Part shown: piece by piece, positions 31,401-43,077 of the stretch
Layout of the letters: each line of letters begins with the position of its first letter
Numbering within the stretch: the stretch's first letter is position 1
Source of the DNA: Lampris incognitus
Lineage: Eukaryota; Chordata; Actinopteri; Lampriformes; Lampridae
Assembly: GCF_029633865.1 (NCBI RefSeq)
Contig: NC_079212.1
Coordinates: forward strand, 80,940,672-81,004,671
DNA length: 64,000 bases
Direction: 5' to 3'
Translations under genes and position numbers: made by a program
Notes under the pieces: generated by a model
Told to the model about the DNA's origin: nothing
Seen by the model: only the letters and a program-made list of their open reading frames with translations
Database searches by the model: none

Positions 31401-32368
31401 CTTTATTTCAGCCTGCAGTGCGTCAAGCCCAACCCTCTCTCCCTCTGTGGCCTTCCTCCACTGCTTCCTCAGTTGTCTTCTCTCCTTCACCAACCTGTCA
31501 ATTTCCCGCTGTCTCCTGGATTTGGGCTGAGTTGAAGGGTCTTTCTGCCTACTGGGTATCTTCTCCTTCACTCCAAATCTCTCTACGCCATAGCTGTAAA
31601 TGATGGCTCCCATGTTCTCCAGTTTTCTTTCAACTGTTCTCTTTTGACCTTCTAGTAAGAGGACAAGGTCAGAGTTGATGGTCTCCCACTCAATCTTCTG
31701 GCTGGACTTGGGCCACAGGATTTGAGGTTTTCTTCCTTCCATCTTCCTCTCTGCTGCTGGCTGTGGCTGGCCAGGCTCCAGACCGGAGTCCACTGGAGGG
31801 TCTATGCAACATTGAGCTTCGTCTGGGGTGCTGATACCCTGAGGACTGTGGGGGTTCTCCTGCCTCCGGGCTTCACTTGACTGATTTGGCCTACTTCTTA
31901 AGAAGTATTGGTCAATGCGAGGCCCCTTACCGAGCTCACTAAGGCACTTCTTTTTGCCTTGATGGATCTTAAGACCCTTCACTGATGTAACCTTTGACCA
32001 GCCACAGATGCAGCTGTGCAGCTTTTATCCTGCCAGTGCTGATGATCCATCGGTTGCAGTGCTGGTCATCCGACTCGTTGTCAAATCCTTTCCTTGTTCC
32101 GTTACCGTGTGATCCACCTGTAAGTCATCTTGCGCCCCCACTGTCGCAGACTCTGGGGGTATTCTTCTCCTGAAAGTTTTCGTAGCAATATTGGGTGGAT
32201 CCATGAACGCTAACTAGCGTTGGATCCTGCTAGTATGAGTCGCTAGCCCATACCGACCCCATTGGAGTCTATTCCCTCCTGTCAGCAGTCTTTCCAGGCC
32301 GTCATCTGGTCTTTCCCTGATTGTCAGCTGCCCTTTCGCAGCGGTCACTGGTTTACTCCAGATATTCA
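28473..32368 (-). mobile_element. LINE F, copy 1 (restriction-like endonuclease type)
   Basis: Minus-strand non-LTR element with one large frame, a 3' UTR ending TTTTTTTGAATC and about 350 bp of upstream sequence. Copy 2 starts with the same 3' end at 32369. Domain order (N-terminal zinc finger, RT, Cys-His cluster, PD-type endonuclease) places it in the R2/NeSL/Hero group. Confidence 0.85.
28698..32021 (-). CDS. LINE F polyprotein: zinc finger, RT, restriction-like endonuclease
   Basis: About 1,107 codons open on the minus strand. A zinc-finger-like CICGWSKVTSVKGLKIHQGK lies at the extreme N-terminus, before any ATG and 12 bp after a TAA, so the 5' end is truncated or frameshifted. RT motifs occur in order: SAPGPNGIQYRLYK, FRQISLLNVEGKIFF, VVFLDLANAFGSVPH, IMAGCTISPLAF and catalytic AYMDDLTTI. 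Near the C-terminus come the cluster CSLCTAPATLKHILVGC and PDLILWSNANQLAYIIELT, the restriction-like endonuclease of R2-type LINEs. The core looks uninterrupted. The subfamily (Hero or NeSL-like) is uncertain. Confidence 0.85.
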   Translation of the reverse strand: MHSCICGWSKVTSVKGLKIHQGKKKCLSELGKGPRIDQYFLRSRPNQSSEARRQENPHSPQGISTPDEAQCCIDPPVDSGLEPGQPQPAAERKMEGRKPQILWPKSSQKIEWETINSDLVLLLEGQKRTVERKLENMGAIIYSYGVERFGVKEKIPSRQKDPSTQPKSRRQREIDRLVKERRQLRKQWRKATEGERVGLDALQAEIKQHLTKLRRAEHLRRQHKRKERARTRFYSNPYSFVKSLFDSKKNGSLGVPIRDLEEHLKKTYSDVRRHEPVTIPDDIPPIHPPDHHMDTRPPIWSEVERTVKQARSMSAPGPNGIQYRLYKNTPGVLKYLWKLMKVAWQKRVIPRAWRRAGGILIPKEKNSSCISQFRQISLLNVEGKIFFSVIAQRLSTFLQRNNFVDTSVQKAGIHGFSGCLEHANIIWHQIQAAKKERRDLHVVFLDLANAFGSVPHKILWTAFDFFHVPKNITELVKTYFQDLQFCVTTQNTTTTWQHLEMGIMAGCTISPLAFIMAMELVIRASRWVVGGERSRNGLRLPPIRAYMDDLTTIATTKPCTRRLLQKLQENIKWARMEFKPSKSRSISIVKGQLVDERFCISDQPIPTVREKPIKSLGRWYNADLKDTQQLEQLRQDTTSGLRQINNTALPGKLKLWCFQFGLLPRLMWPITLYEVSLSHANRLERLVNSQVRKWLGLPRCLSSVGLYGNGALALPISSLVEEFKCAKVRLDMSLTESRDPIVRGVAPTLATGKKWTPVAAVLEAKSALRHRDVVGHVQQGRGGLGLGIKTPTWQKATTTERRTMVVEEVRRQEEAARCVKAVAQAKQGRWMRWEGVEKRILTWSELWSMESNRLSFIIKATYDVLPSPINLNLWFGENPSCSLCTAPATLKHILVGCKTSLTQGRYTWRHNQVLRCLAAELDCKRVSINAQPFNNQEGPRRFPAFIREGDKLKANPSLPNLGSLNSARDWEMRVDLGQKLIFPTEIATTTLRPDLILWSNANQLAYIIELTVPWEDAVDEAYERKKLRYANLAAEAEDRGWKVKVRPVEVGCGGFVASSTAKLLRELGVRGQAHRRVIKELANTAERTSHWIWLKRRDAIWAARVNS

Positions 32369-32974
32369 AGATTCAAAAAAAGGACTGGTTGTTAAAATCC
32401 CTAGTGTTTGCACTGCAACAGATTCAGTGGAGATCAAACTGGAGATGTCTGCCAAGGTGACATTGCCACCACCAGGACACATCATCAGTTGTGTACCTCA
32501 GCATCACAGGGTGTTTCGGCCTTTTATCACAAGACACCCTCCGCTGAGGCAGGCCCACCACAGGTTGATCGGTCCTGGGTGTGTGACCTGTGGTTAGCTG
32601 TTCACCCTGGCAGCCCAGACGGCGTCTCTCCTTTTGCCAGGTAGGTGTTTTTATTCCCAGGCCAAGGCCGCCTCTGCCTTGTTGAACATGGCCTACTACG
32701 TCTCGGTGGCGGAGGGCAGATTTCGCCTCCAGTACAGCTGCAGCCGGGGTCCATTTCTTCCCTGTTGCTAGGGTTGGAGCAACTCCTCTCACTATTGGGT
32801 CTCGGGATTCTGTGAGGGACATGTCCAGCCTCACTTTGGCACATTTGAATTCCTCAACCAGGCTGGAAATTGGCAGTGCGAGGGCTCCATTGCCGTAGAG
32901 TCCAACACTGCTGAGGCACCTTGGCAGTCCAAGCCACTTCCTCACCTGCGAGTTCACTAGCCTCTCCAAGCGAT
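32369..32974 (-). mobile_element. LINE F, copy 2 (truncated, endonuclease region deleted)
   Basis: 32369-32637 repeats the F 3' end (28473-28738). The sequence then jumps to material matching 29640-29979, skipping about 900 bp that encode the endonuclease region. It is 5'-truncated at about 32974 within the RT C-terminal region. Confidence 0.9.
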
Positions 32975-34420
32975 TGATAAAGATGGACTGTGACAATTCT
33001 GGGCAACATTTTTATTCCCTTTCAATCATTACTATTTTTGTGGATTACTTTAAAGATGTGATTTGGTTTTATGCACACTTGAATATTGTATTTTGAATTA
33101 TTTCAGATGCTGCTGAATGTTTCATCATGACAAAATTATAACTCGAACACCAGTGTGTGTGTGTGTGTGTGTGTGTGTGCGGCGCGCGCGCGTGCAAGTC
33201 TCTATCTGCATGAGTACTATGTGACGCCAAATGCCATTATCTCACAAAAGCTCCTCCTTCACTCTCCCTAATCCCTTCTATCCGTTAATACACCGACAGA
33301 CATTTGCATACGTGTACAAACTGGCAGCGTTGACGTCCATAGTTATATATTCTAGCTTTTGTGTTTGCAGCCACTTGTTTACCTTTACCTTTTGCCATTA
33401 CTTTCTCCTTTACCTTTTGCCTTTGCTTTCTGCCGCCGCAGGTTACAGAACGCCCTGCACAAGGTAAGACATCGTGGGTTTCATCGTGGGTTTTCGCTTT
33501 CAACAACCCTGTGGAAGAGTTGCGTACTGTATTTGCATTTGAATCACCGAGAGGCAGTCCTGCTTGAAAGCTGGTGATTCAACAGTCATCAGTCATCCTG
33601 GCTGCAGACATTATTCCTGTCTAGTGGAAGCCACTCTTCAAACACTGGGTTTAATTGTTGCTTGCACTGAGTAAAGTCTCTAATAAAATGGTTCCTGGTC
33701 AGCTGGGATACTTGTCCAAAGGGGAAAATTACACACATTACTCACCACAGTCTATGCAAGCTGAGGATTATTGTTGATTAATTCTCCTTTTTTCTTTTAG
33801 TCAGACTAATCTGTGATGGCGAGGCTGTGCTACACATAGCTTATGAAATCACTGTCACCTGGAGTTACAGATTCTCAGTAAAGGCAAAACTATTCAATAT
33901 TATTTGTATTACACGGGGAAACTTTTTTGTGACACATACTTATGCGAAATTTCGAAATTTTAATTTGGAAATTTTAATTTTCCTCCTTAACATACTAAAC
34001 ATGTAAACGGTCCCAATTTCTCTGCTTGAAGACATTTCATTTTATCACAGGCATGAGCTCTACTGCATTCTGTCCCACTATAAAGCTTTGTTTACTGGAA
34101 ATGTGTACTGATAGTACAACATTCTTCCATTAATAGTTGATCAATGGGAAAAGTGGGGTTTCTGGCACTGTATGCTAGTGGCACTATGTGGGAAAAGTGA
34201 GGTTTTTTTTGGCACTCTGGGAAAGAGTTTAGTTTTTTTGGCACTATGTGCTAGCCAAGGAATGGAGGAACACGTGTCCATGTGAGTCACTGTTAGAATA
34301 CAGTGAATGAATATGTCTTCATCCCCTCCTGGATAACAGTTTCACACTATGTGTCCATGCTCGCCCTCACACCTCGTTGGTCATTGATTCCCTGACTGTC
34401 TTGTCATTGCCTCTTTGCAG
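32975..34420. other. Upstream region of the kinase gene
   Basis: Probably unique DNA. It contains a (GT)n run with a GC-alternating tail (33153-33193). A possible non-coding 5' exon ends at 33463 with the donor AAG|GTAAGAC. That exon is inference only. Confidence 0.35.
33153..33193. repeat. (GT)n followed by (CG)n tract
   Basis: About 13 GT units, then GGCGCGCGCGCG: alternating purine-pyrimidine DNA of a type able to form Z-DNA. Confidence 0.9.
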
Positions 34421-34433
34421 TCAGCCGGTCCCG

Positions 34434-35926
<1,493 letters not shown>

Positions 35927-35967
35927 GTGAGCCCCTGTGGTCACACGTAGGTTCGTTCCATGCACCA

Positions 35968-36500
35968 TCACAGCCATGATGTATTTCTTAGTCGTCTTCT
36001 TTCACCACAGCGGATCATGCGTTTCCATCTCTTCCTGTCCTCTGCATCTTCCTCTGTCACACCAGCCACCTGCATGTCCTCCCTCAACGCATCCATAAAC
36101 CTCCTCTTTGGCCTTCCTGTTCTCCTCTTCCCTGGCAGCTCCATATTCAGCAGCCTTCTCCCAATATACCCAGCATCTCTCCTCCACACATGTCCAAACC
36201 ATCTCAATCTCGCCTCTCTTGCTTTGTCTCCAAACCGTCCAACCTGAGCTCTCCCTCTAATATACTCGTTCCTAATCATATCCTTCTTCATCACTCCCAA
36301 TGAAAATCATAGCATCTTCAACTCTGCCATACACCTCCTGTCTTTTCATCAGTGCCACTGTCTGCAACCCAACATGTCTTCATGCTGTGGCTGATCAGCT
36401 TTATACCTCTGTAGTTGCTGCGGTTCTGCACTTCGCCCTTATTCTTGAACATTGGTACCAGTATGCTTCTCCTCCACACTGAAAACAGGGGAGAGGTGGG
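35968..36500 (-). pseudogene. RTE-like LINE fragment
   Basis: The minus strand encodes the C-terminal tail of a fish endonuclease-RT LINE (RLRWFGHVWRRD, LLNMELPGKRRTGRPKRRFM, EEDAEDRKRWKRMIRC) at 35968-36300. Beyond an internal deletion it gives the earlier RT block WRRSILVPMFKNKG and NRSNYRGIKLISHSMK (36360-36500). It lies in kinase intron 3. Confidence 0.8.
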
Positions 36501-36735
36501 GTTGTACAATTTACAAAAATGCATATCGTATATATGACATGATTCATAAGTAAACATAAATAAATTCATTCATAAACATAATTTATTTTTAGAAAACATA
36601 ACTTTAATACATGCAACCGATGTACATAATTTTCTACGTAAATCCAACATACCTTTTTTTCCTCAGTGCACTTCTCAGGCATCCTCACTTTACAATATTG
36701 TGTTAAACAATCTAGTTAAAATCTCCACTGCCATC

Positions 36736-37180
36736 AGGCGTCCGGGTGGCGTGGCGGTCTATTCCGTTGCCTACCAACACGGGGATCGCCGGTTCGAATC
36801 CCCGTGTTACCTCCGGCTTGGTCGGGCATCCTTACCGACACAATTGGCCGTGTCTGCGGGTGGGAAGCCGGATGTGGGTATGTGTCCTGGTCGCTGCAAT
36901 AGCGCCTCCTCTGGTCGGTTGGGGCGGCGTGCCTGTTCGAGGGGGGGGGTAGCGTGATCCTCCCACGCGCTCCGTCCCCCTGGTGAAACTCCTCACTGGC
37001 AGGTGAAAAGAAGCGGCTGGAGACTCCACATGTATCGGAGGAGGCACGTGGTGGTCTGCAGCCCTCCCCGGATCATCAGAGGGGGTGGAGCAACAAATGG
37101 GACGGCTGAAGAGTGGGGTAATTGGCCAGATACAATTGGGGAGAAAAAGGAAGTAACCTCCCCCCCAAAAAAAAACTAAA
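36736..37180 (+). mobile_element. tRNA-derived SINE
   Basis: A pol III A-box-like GTGGCGTGGCGGTC near 36747, B box GGTTCGAATCC (36791-36801), a long body and an A-rich tail. It is flanked by the 13-bp duplication CTCCACTGCCATC / CTCCAGTGCCATC (36723-36735 and 37181-37193, one mismatch). Confidence 0.92.
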
Positions 37181-37193
37181 CTCCAGTGCCATC

Positions 37194-38569
37194 TGTCCTA
37201 AACACATCCATGCCTCCACAGGGTTTCCGCTACGTTACGTACATTAGGTTTTTCCTAACAGTATTCGGGGAATACTTGTGGTTTTTGGTGACGGTCTTCA
37301 GTGTTTGTTATTCTGCTCTGATATTTACACTCAACTTTCTGTTGTCTTGTTTGCTGATGACGTGCCTGAAAAACACTTCAAAAACCGTGAAAGCGTTATG
37401 GTATCACGAGCTCCAGCAATAAAACAAATAAAGTATACAATAAGAATTACTTTGCATGTTTTTCTTTTTAAAAAAAAAAGCTTACAGTACCTGGTATGTA
37501 TTTATTTATTAATAACTTTGACCTAGAGTGGACTCAAAAGAGAACATAACTGATGTGCCACCCTCACAGGAACTGCAACTCTAGCATACCTCTGCAGACT
37601 GTCACACCGGGTCCATTACCATACTAACCCAAAATTACGTAATTACTCATATAAAGCGATTATATTGCTTTCTAAACATGGAGCTGAAATAGTGATGTGG
37701 ATGGCATATTTAGAAACTCTCGTTCTCAATCCTCAACCATAAAAGTTGTGTACGTTTGCTGTGGAAACACTTCACGGCTGCCATGTTAAAGCAGCACACA
37801 ACTGCTTTAACATAGTTTGACTAATACGTAAAAGAAATTAACTCAGCTATTCAGTTATTGACACTGATGTGTTGTTTGATACTTAGACCTTTTATGCAAG
37901 ATGGAATTTTCAAAATCATGTTTGCATGCATACAAATATTTGTCCCATTTAATCAAGACAGCTAAGCTGCACACATTTAATTCCTACTACTGCACAATTC
38001 TGCAAACAAAGTCAAACAATATAAGGATATAGTTTCTGTCAAACAGTGATTTAGGGCTTTGACTTGACCTTTTGGCCCCTCACCCTGGAGAAACTCTTCC
38101 ACCTCCCCACCCCTACCCACCATGTTTTCTGTTTCAGTCAAATTCTGAATTTCCTGCCAGTGACTTCATACAGGAGGGTTTTTTTTTTTGGAAACGCAGT
38201 AGCTCCGTACCTTCCGGTAAAAATAAATAAACAAAAGGCTGATGCTGAGCATGATCTGCCATTGGAAACCCCAAATAGAGCAATAAATTGATAATTAGAA
38301 ACCCTTAATCATTCCGGGTGCTCCAAAGAAAGCCTGGTGTTTCCAGTCAGACTCTGCATTTGAAACCCCAAGATGACAAAGGGAATGGCAAGAGGAGTGG
38401 GCATTATCTGTATCAGGGGAAGGAAGCAAAGTCACAATGTTTCATCAAGAAGAATATCAATTGAAACACTTTGTGTGGAAAAGAGAGTGTTATTGCCTTG
38501 AAATCTGAGGACTGCACATCTTGATTGAGGAAATCATCTTGAGGACATTACACAGGAGAGCTTACACGC
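37194..38569. other. No gene recognised (kinase intron 3)
   Basis: AT-rich sequence without recognised exons, element ends or RNA genes. Confidence 0.45.
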
Positions 38570-38955
38570 CAGGCCTGGACTCCACAGTCTAGAGGCCAGT
38601 GGCCACTCTTTCAGGGATGAGGATGTGCAGATCCTTAATATGGAGCGCAGGTTTGAACGGGGAGTCAAAGAGGCCAACGATGTGAAGAGGGAATAACCAT
38701 CCCTAAACCGAGGGGGGGGGGGGCTGTCACCATCTTACAATGCTGTGATTGCAGCTATTCCCTAGTTAATGGTCATGGTAGTTTGCATATGAAACTGATC
38801 ACTGGTTTCAGTTGTTATTCAAATGTGCTATTTATAACTTTGGGGATGCCTGTGGTCAGTTGACACTGACAAAGTCATTTAGATGAGTGATGAAATGTTT
38901 CTCCCTCTAAGCTTTGTGTAGATGAGCTGATTCAACTTTCTGGGCACCAATTCAA
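38570..38955 (+). pseudogene. Penelope-like element C-terminus and 3' tail
   Basis: Encodes QILNMERRFERGVKEA, then SLNRGGGG and LSPSYNAVIAAIP, the region at and after the GIY-YIG nuclease end of fish Penelope elements. A TAA interrupts it and a G run (about 38711-38722) shifts the frame. The tail has GATGAGTGATGAAATGTTTC, a decayed form of the element's common 3' motif. Confidence 0.7.
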
Positions 38956-39494
38956 GTTTGTCTTGTAAATGCAGCTCTTGGGCCATATGAAACAAAATGT
39001 GCTGATGTGTTCATTAGGAGACAGTTTATTGGTCATTTATCCCCAAAACTCCCCTTCTTTGCCTGGTCTGCTGTCATAAAAATCACAGAATTAGTGCCAT
39101 CATACAGAACACGTGCCATGCAACCCCATGCTGACGTCTGGCTCATAATAAAAATGTTACATAATGGAAAAAAAATTGTAAAAAATGTTTTGTGTTGCCC
39201 AGAGGCAGTATAAAGGAGTGATGCTTAAATCAGACGTCATTTAGAAAAGAAGAGTTAATTCACCTAATATATATTGCAGAACAGAGCTTAATTTCCGGGT
39301 CAGGACAACTTTTCTATCTTTCTACCTTATCTTGAAACCAGTAAAAGTCATCATGGCAAAACCACAGGTGTGCTTGCCGAGCTTAAACTGCATCAGTCAT
39401 CATCGTTTTGATGGACTGCCGAAGAAAAGTCATAGTAAATCACATTCTCTTAATGCATTTAGTAATAGTTATTTTTTAACTTTTACCTGTACCT
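38956..39494. other. No gene recognised (kinase intron 3)
   Basis: AT-rich sequence between a Penelope tail and a LINE fragment. Confidence 0.45.
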
Positions 39495-40844
39495 GTGGAG
39501 TGGCAGACTGGGGTGGTGGTTCCCATATTTAAAAAAGGGGGACCAGAGGGTGTGCTCCAATTATCGGGGCATCACATTGCTCAGCCTTCCTGGGAAAGTC
39601 TACTCTAGGGTGCTGGAAAGGAGTCTCCGACTGATTGTGGAACCAAATATCCAGGAGGAACAATGTGGATTCCGTCCTGGCTGTGGAACAATGGACCAAC
39701 TCTTTACACTTGCGGAAGTGCTGAGGGGGGCATGGGAGTTTGACCAGCCAGTCTACATGTGTTTTGTGGACTTGGAGAAGGCTTACGACCGTGTACCCCA
39801 GGGCACTCTGTGGGGGATACTGCGGGAGTATGGGGGCAGTGACAGTGACTACAAGCAATCCGGTTCTTATAAAACCAAAGTAAGAGCTGTATCCACATAC
39901 TTGGCACAAAGTCCAACACGTTTTCGCTGGGGGTCGGACTCTGCCAAGGTTGTCCCTCGTCTCTGATTCTATTTGTGATAAATCACGGACAGGATCTCAA
40001 GATGCAGCCAAGGTGAGGAGTATGATCGTTTTGGGAATCTCATAATTGCATCTCTGCTCTTCGCAGATCATGTGGTTTTGTTGGCTTCATCAGAACGCGA
40101 CCTCCAGCGCGCACTGGGGCGGTTTGCAGCCGAATGTGAAATGGCTGGGATGAGAGCCAGCACCTTCAAGTCTGAGGCCATCGTTCTCTACCGGAAAATG
40201 GTGGATTGCTTCCTCCGGGTTGGGGATGAGTTGTTGCCTCAAGTGAAGGAGTCCAAGTATCTCGGGGTGTTGTTCACGAGTGAGGGTAGGATGCGGCAGA
40301 AGATTGACAGGCGGATTGGTGTAGCTTCAGCAGTAATGTGGATGTTGTACCAGACTTTTGTGGTGAAGAGGGAGCTGAGCTGGAATACAAAAGTCTCAAT
40401 ATACCAGTCAATCTTTGTTCCCTCACGTATGGTCATGAGCTTTGGGTAGTGACCGAAAGGCTGAGATCACAGAATTATGCGGCTGAAATGAGTTTCCTCC
40501 GTAGGGTGTCTGGGCTCAGTCTTAGAGATAGGGTGAGGAGCTCAGACAGCCGGAGGGAGCTCGGAGTAGAGCCACTGCTCCTTCGCGTCAAAAGGAGCCA
40601 GTTGAGATGGTTCGGGCATCTGATTAGGATGCTTCCTGGGTGTGTTCCTTTGGAGGTTTACTGGGAACGGCCAACTAGGATGAGACCCCAGGTTAGACCC
40701 AGAACTCGCTGAAGAGACTACATGTCCAATCTGGCCTGGGAACGACTTGGGATCCCCCCAGGAGGAGCTGGAGGACGTTGCTTGGGAGAGAGACGTCTGG
40801 AGTGCCCGACTTAGCTTGCTGCTACCGCGACCCTACCCCGGAGA

Positions 40845-41313
40845 TGTAACGCAGTGCGTTTGGACCCAACTGCAGAGAAGAGGCAGTTGGTAAGTACTAA
40901 GTCGCTTTACTGGACTTCAGCAAAAAACAAAACAAAACTGCCAAACAGGGCAGGCAAAAATGCAAACCAGAATAAACAAAATACTAAACAAAGGAAACAC
41001 TCGTACAGAGGAGGCAGACGAGGGTTCAAGAGACACGGGCTTCCGCAGACCGACGCGAAGCTTCTCCAAGACTCGACGCTGTATGTCTGCACAGCACCCA
41101 GTCAAATAGTCCCCAGCACAGGTGCACCTCATCACCGGCCCATCAAGGAAACTGGGCGCAGGTGAACCAAAGCACCAATCAGGAGATGGCGAGCCAAGAT
41201 CACAGGCCAACCAGTACGCAGGTGCCACTCATACTGGCTGATTGCAGGCGATAGGGAAATGTCACCTGTTGATCCTGGGAGGGGGCGTACTGACACGGCC
41301 AGTGACCGTGTCA
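40845..41313 (-). repeat. G 3' LTR
   Basis: 469 bp. It holds AAGACTCGAC (41068-41077), which pairs with G's primer site (one G-U pair), and sense TATTTGA starting at 41108. Confidence 0.92.
41077..41108 (-). promoter_or_regulatory. Predicted core promoter of G (LTR)
   Basis: Sense TATTTGA begins at 41108, 31 nt upstream of GTCGAGTCTT (from 41077), the segment pairing with the primer site. Confidence 0.5.
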
Positions 41314-41512
41314 GTACCCCCCTCCCCGGGACAGATTCCAGACGTTCCTAAACCAAAGGACCCAGCAGGACGGACAGAGGGGCCAGGGATCTCAGGCGGG
41401 CGGCCCGAGGGCTGGGACCAATCGAGAGGGTGACCAGGATGCAGGAGGCAGAGCATCTGCGGCGGACGGGCAGATGGACGATAACAATAGAACCGCCGTG
41501 GCTGGAGGGCCG

Positions 41513-42403
41513 CTAGGCGACCGGACTTCGGAGGCGGCGAGATGGCCGCAGGGCAAACTGAACTTGCAGGCGGCGGCGGGACGGCCGCAGGGCAAACACA
41601 ACTCGGAGGCGACGTGGCAGCCGCGGGGCAAGTTGAACTCGGAGGCGACGTGGCAGCCACAGGGGAAACGGACCTTGGAGGCGGCGTGGCAGCCGCTTGT
41701 GGAGCAGGTTTCGGAGGCGCCCCGGGGACGCTGGTCTGCCAAGCCGAACTGATCGGGGGAGTGGCCAGCCGAACAGGAACCTGTAGACGGAGTCGGCCGG
41801 TGAGACCGGCAATTGGTAGTCGGACAGGACGTCAGCCGGCTGCCGAGGAACATGGGACTGGCGGAGACTCCGGGGACCTCCACAGGTCAGGCGGGTTCCC
41901 CAGAATGGGTCCTGGACTGGAGTGGCACCACACCTTGATCGGCAGTTTACCAGGCGGTAGGCAGGACGGCGGCTAGTGGGTTCAGGGCCAGCAGACCGGG
42001 AGGCAGGCTGCTGGTTATCCAACCGAACAACCCCTTGGAGGCCATTCACCCCAGACACTGGGCTCGGCCTATGTTGTCTCCAGTATGCCGACCCCTTTGC
42101 TGGGTCCATACTGGTCGGGGTGGGCGTTGCCGACAGAGATTGCGCAGTCTGGGTAGGCTGTAGCTGCTGAAGAGCGGTGGTGAGGCTGGTGATGGAGGCC
42201 ATCTGTTGCTGTTGAGCCTAGACCTGCTGCAGCTGGGAGTGATCTGCTGTCCGCTGCTGAAACATGGGGCGGATCTCTCCAAAAAAACTGGAGATGGAGT
42301 GGACACTCGCCTTCAGTGACTGCAACTCGGTGTGCTTTTTGTCCAGAGCTGCACCTTGGGCGGTAACGGCGACACGCAACTGCTCTAACTCTGCTGGGTC
42401 CAT
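41513..42403 (-). pseudogene. Element G gag-like frame (one stop)
   Basis: ATG at 42403 (MDPAELEQLRVAVTAQGAAL), a helical N-terminus like that of gypsy gag, then a Gln-rich stretch. A TAG at about 42218-42220 interrupts the frame, which continues without shift for 229 more codons to 41513. The second half is Arg/Pro/Leu-rich and partly encoded by a 36-bp tandem repeat. There is no zinc knuckle, protease or RT. It is either a gag fused to unrelated low-complexity DNA or a degenerate accessory frame; function unknown. Confidence 0.6.
41528..41722. repeat. 36-bp tandem repeat inside G
   Basis: About five units of 36 bp built on GGAGGCGACGTGGCAGCCGC. The unit length is a multiple of three, so frames stay open on both strands. 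Confidence 0.85.
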
Positions 42404-42408
42404 GTCTG

Positions 42409-42418
42409 GTCAAGTCTT
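42409..42418 (-). other. Element G self-primer site (imperfect)
   Basis: Sense AAGACTTGAC, 2 nt after the 5' LTR; pairs with GTCGAGTCTT of the 3' LTR with one G-U pair. The 5' LTR copy is more diverged. Confidence 0.55.
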
Positions 42419-42420
42419 GC

Positions 42421-42932
42421 TGTAACGCAGTGCATTTGGACTCAAATGCAGAGAAGAGGCAGAGGCAGTCGGTAAGTACTAAGTCGCTTTACTGGACTTT
42501 AGCAAGCACACAATAACCAAAAAAAAAAAAAAAAAACACTGCCAAACAGGGCAGGCAAAAATGCAAACCAGAATAAACATAAAATACTAAACAAAGGAAA
42601 CACTCGCACAGAGGAGGCGGACGAGGGTTCAGGAGACACAGGCTTTCGCAGACCGACGTGAAGCTTCTCCAAAACTCGATGTCGTATGTCTGCAAAGCAC
42701 CCAGTCAAATAGTCCCCAGCATAGGTGCACCTCATCACCGGCCCATCAAGGAGACCGGGCGCAAGTGAACCAAAGCACCAATCAGGAGATGGCGAGCCCA
42801 GGTCACAGACCATGACAGGTGCCCCTAATCACAGGCCAACCAGTATGCAGGTGCCCCTCATACTGCCTGATTGCAGACCGATTGAGAAATGTCACCGGTT
42901 GGCTGCTGATCCTCTGGCCAATGACCATGTCA
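42421..42932 (-). repeat. G 5' LTR
   Basis: 512 bp, matching 40845-41313 with indels, including an A-rich run near 42519-42537. Confidence 0.92.
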
Positions 42933-42960
42933 GGAGAAGCGGCTGAAGATGAATGAATGA

Positions 42961-43077
42961 AAGGTTATACTTGTCCAGGGTGTCAAGGGTGCCGCAAAAT
43001 GACTGCTGGGATAGGCTCCAGCATCCCGTGACCCTGAGTAAGGATAAGCGATTTAGATAATGGATGGATGGATGGAA
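42961..43077 (+). repeat. LINE/SINE 3' tail with GGAT repeats
   Basis: Contains GCTGGGATAGGCTCCAGCAT and ends in GGATGGATGGATGG, the common 3' end of a fish retroposon. Confidence 0.7.

Larger units (their letters stand above)
40845..42932 (-). mobile_element. Non-autonomous gypsy derivative G
   Basis: LTRs at 40845-41313 and 42421-42932 (TGTAACGCAG to TGTCA), perfect flanking GGAGA (40840-40844 and 42933-42937), purine tract CCCGGGGAGGGGGG on the sense strand, and a gag-like frame but no pol. The internal part is only 1,107 bp. It is inserted in the tail of a LINE. Confidence 0.92.
39495..42958 (+). pseudogene. Non-LTR retrotransposon RT fragment (interrupted by G)
   Basis: Coding blocks on the plus strand: NYRGITLLSLPGKVYSRVLE, EEQCGFRPGCGTMDQLFTL, YMCFVDLEKAYDRVPQGTLW, then a deletion and shift, a block beginning VVLLASSERDLQRALGRFAA preceded by ADHV where the catalytic ADDVV is expected, KESKYLGVLFTSEGRM, LTYGHELWVVTERLRSQNYA and SQLRWFGHLIRM. 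Several frameshifts. The 3' end (GGAGAAGCGG, then GAAT repeats) continues at 42938-42958 after element G. The clade is left open (Jockey/RTE superfamily). Confidence 0.8.

Noticed and set aside
32424..32996. 190-codon independent gene
   Set aside because: It is the fused reading frame of the deleted LINE F copy 2.
41542..41976. Plus-strand 144-codon Gly/Ala-rich protein
   Set aside because: Opposite to G's sense strand and open because of a 36-bp repeat; kept only as a remark.
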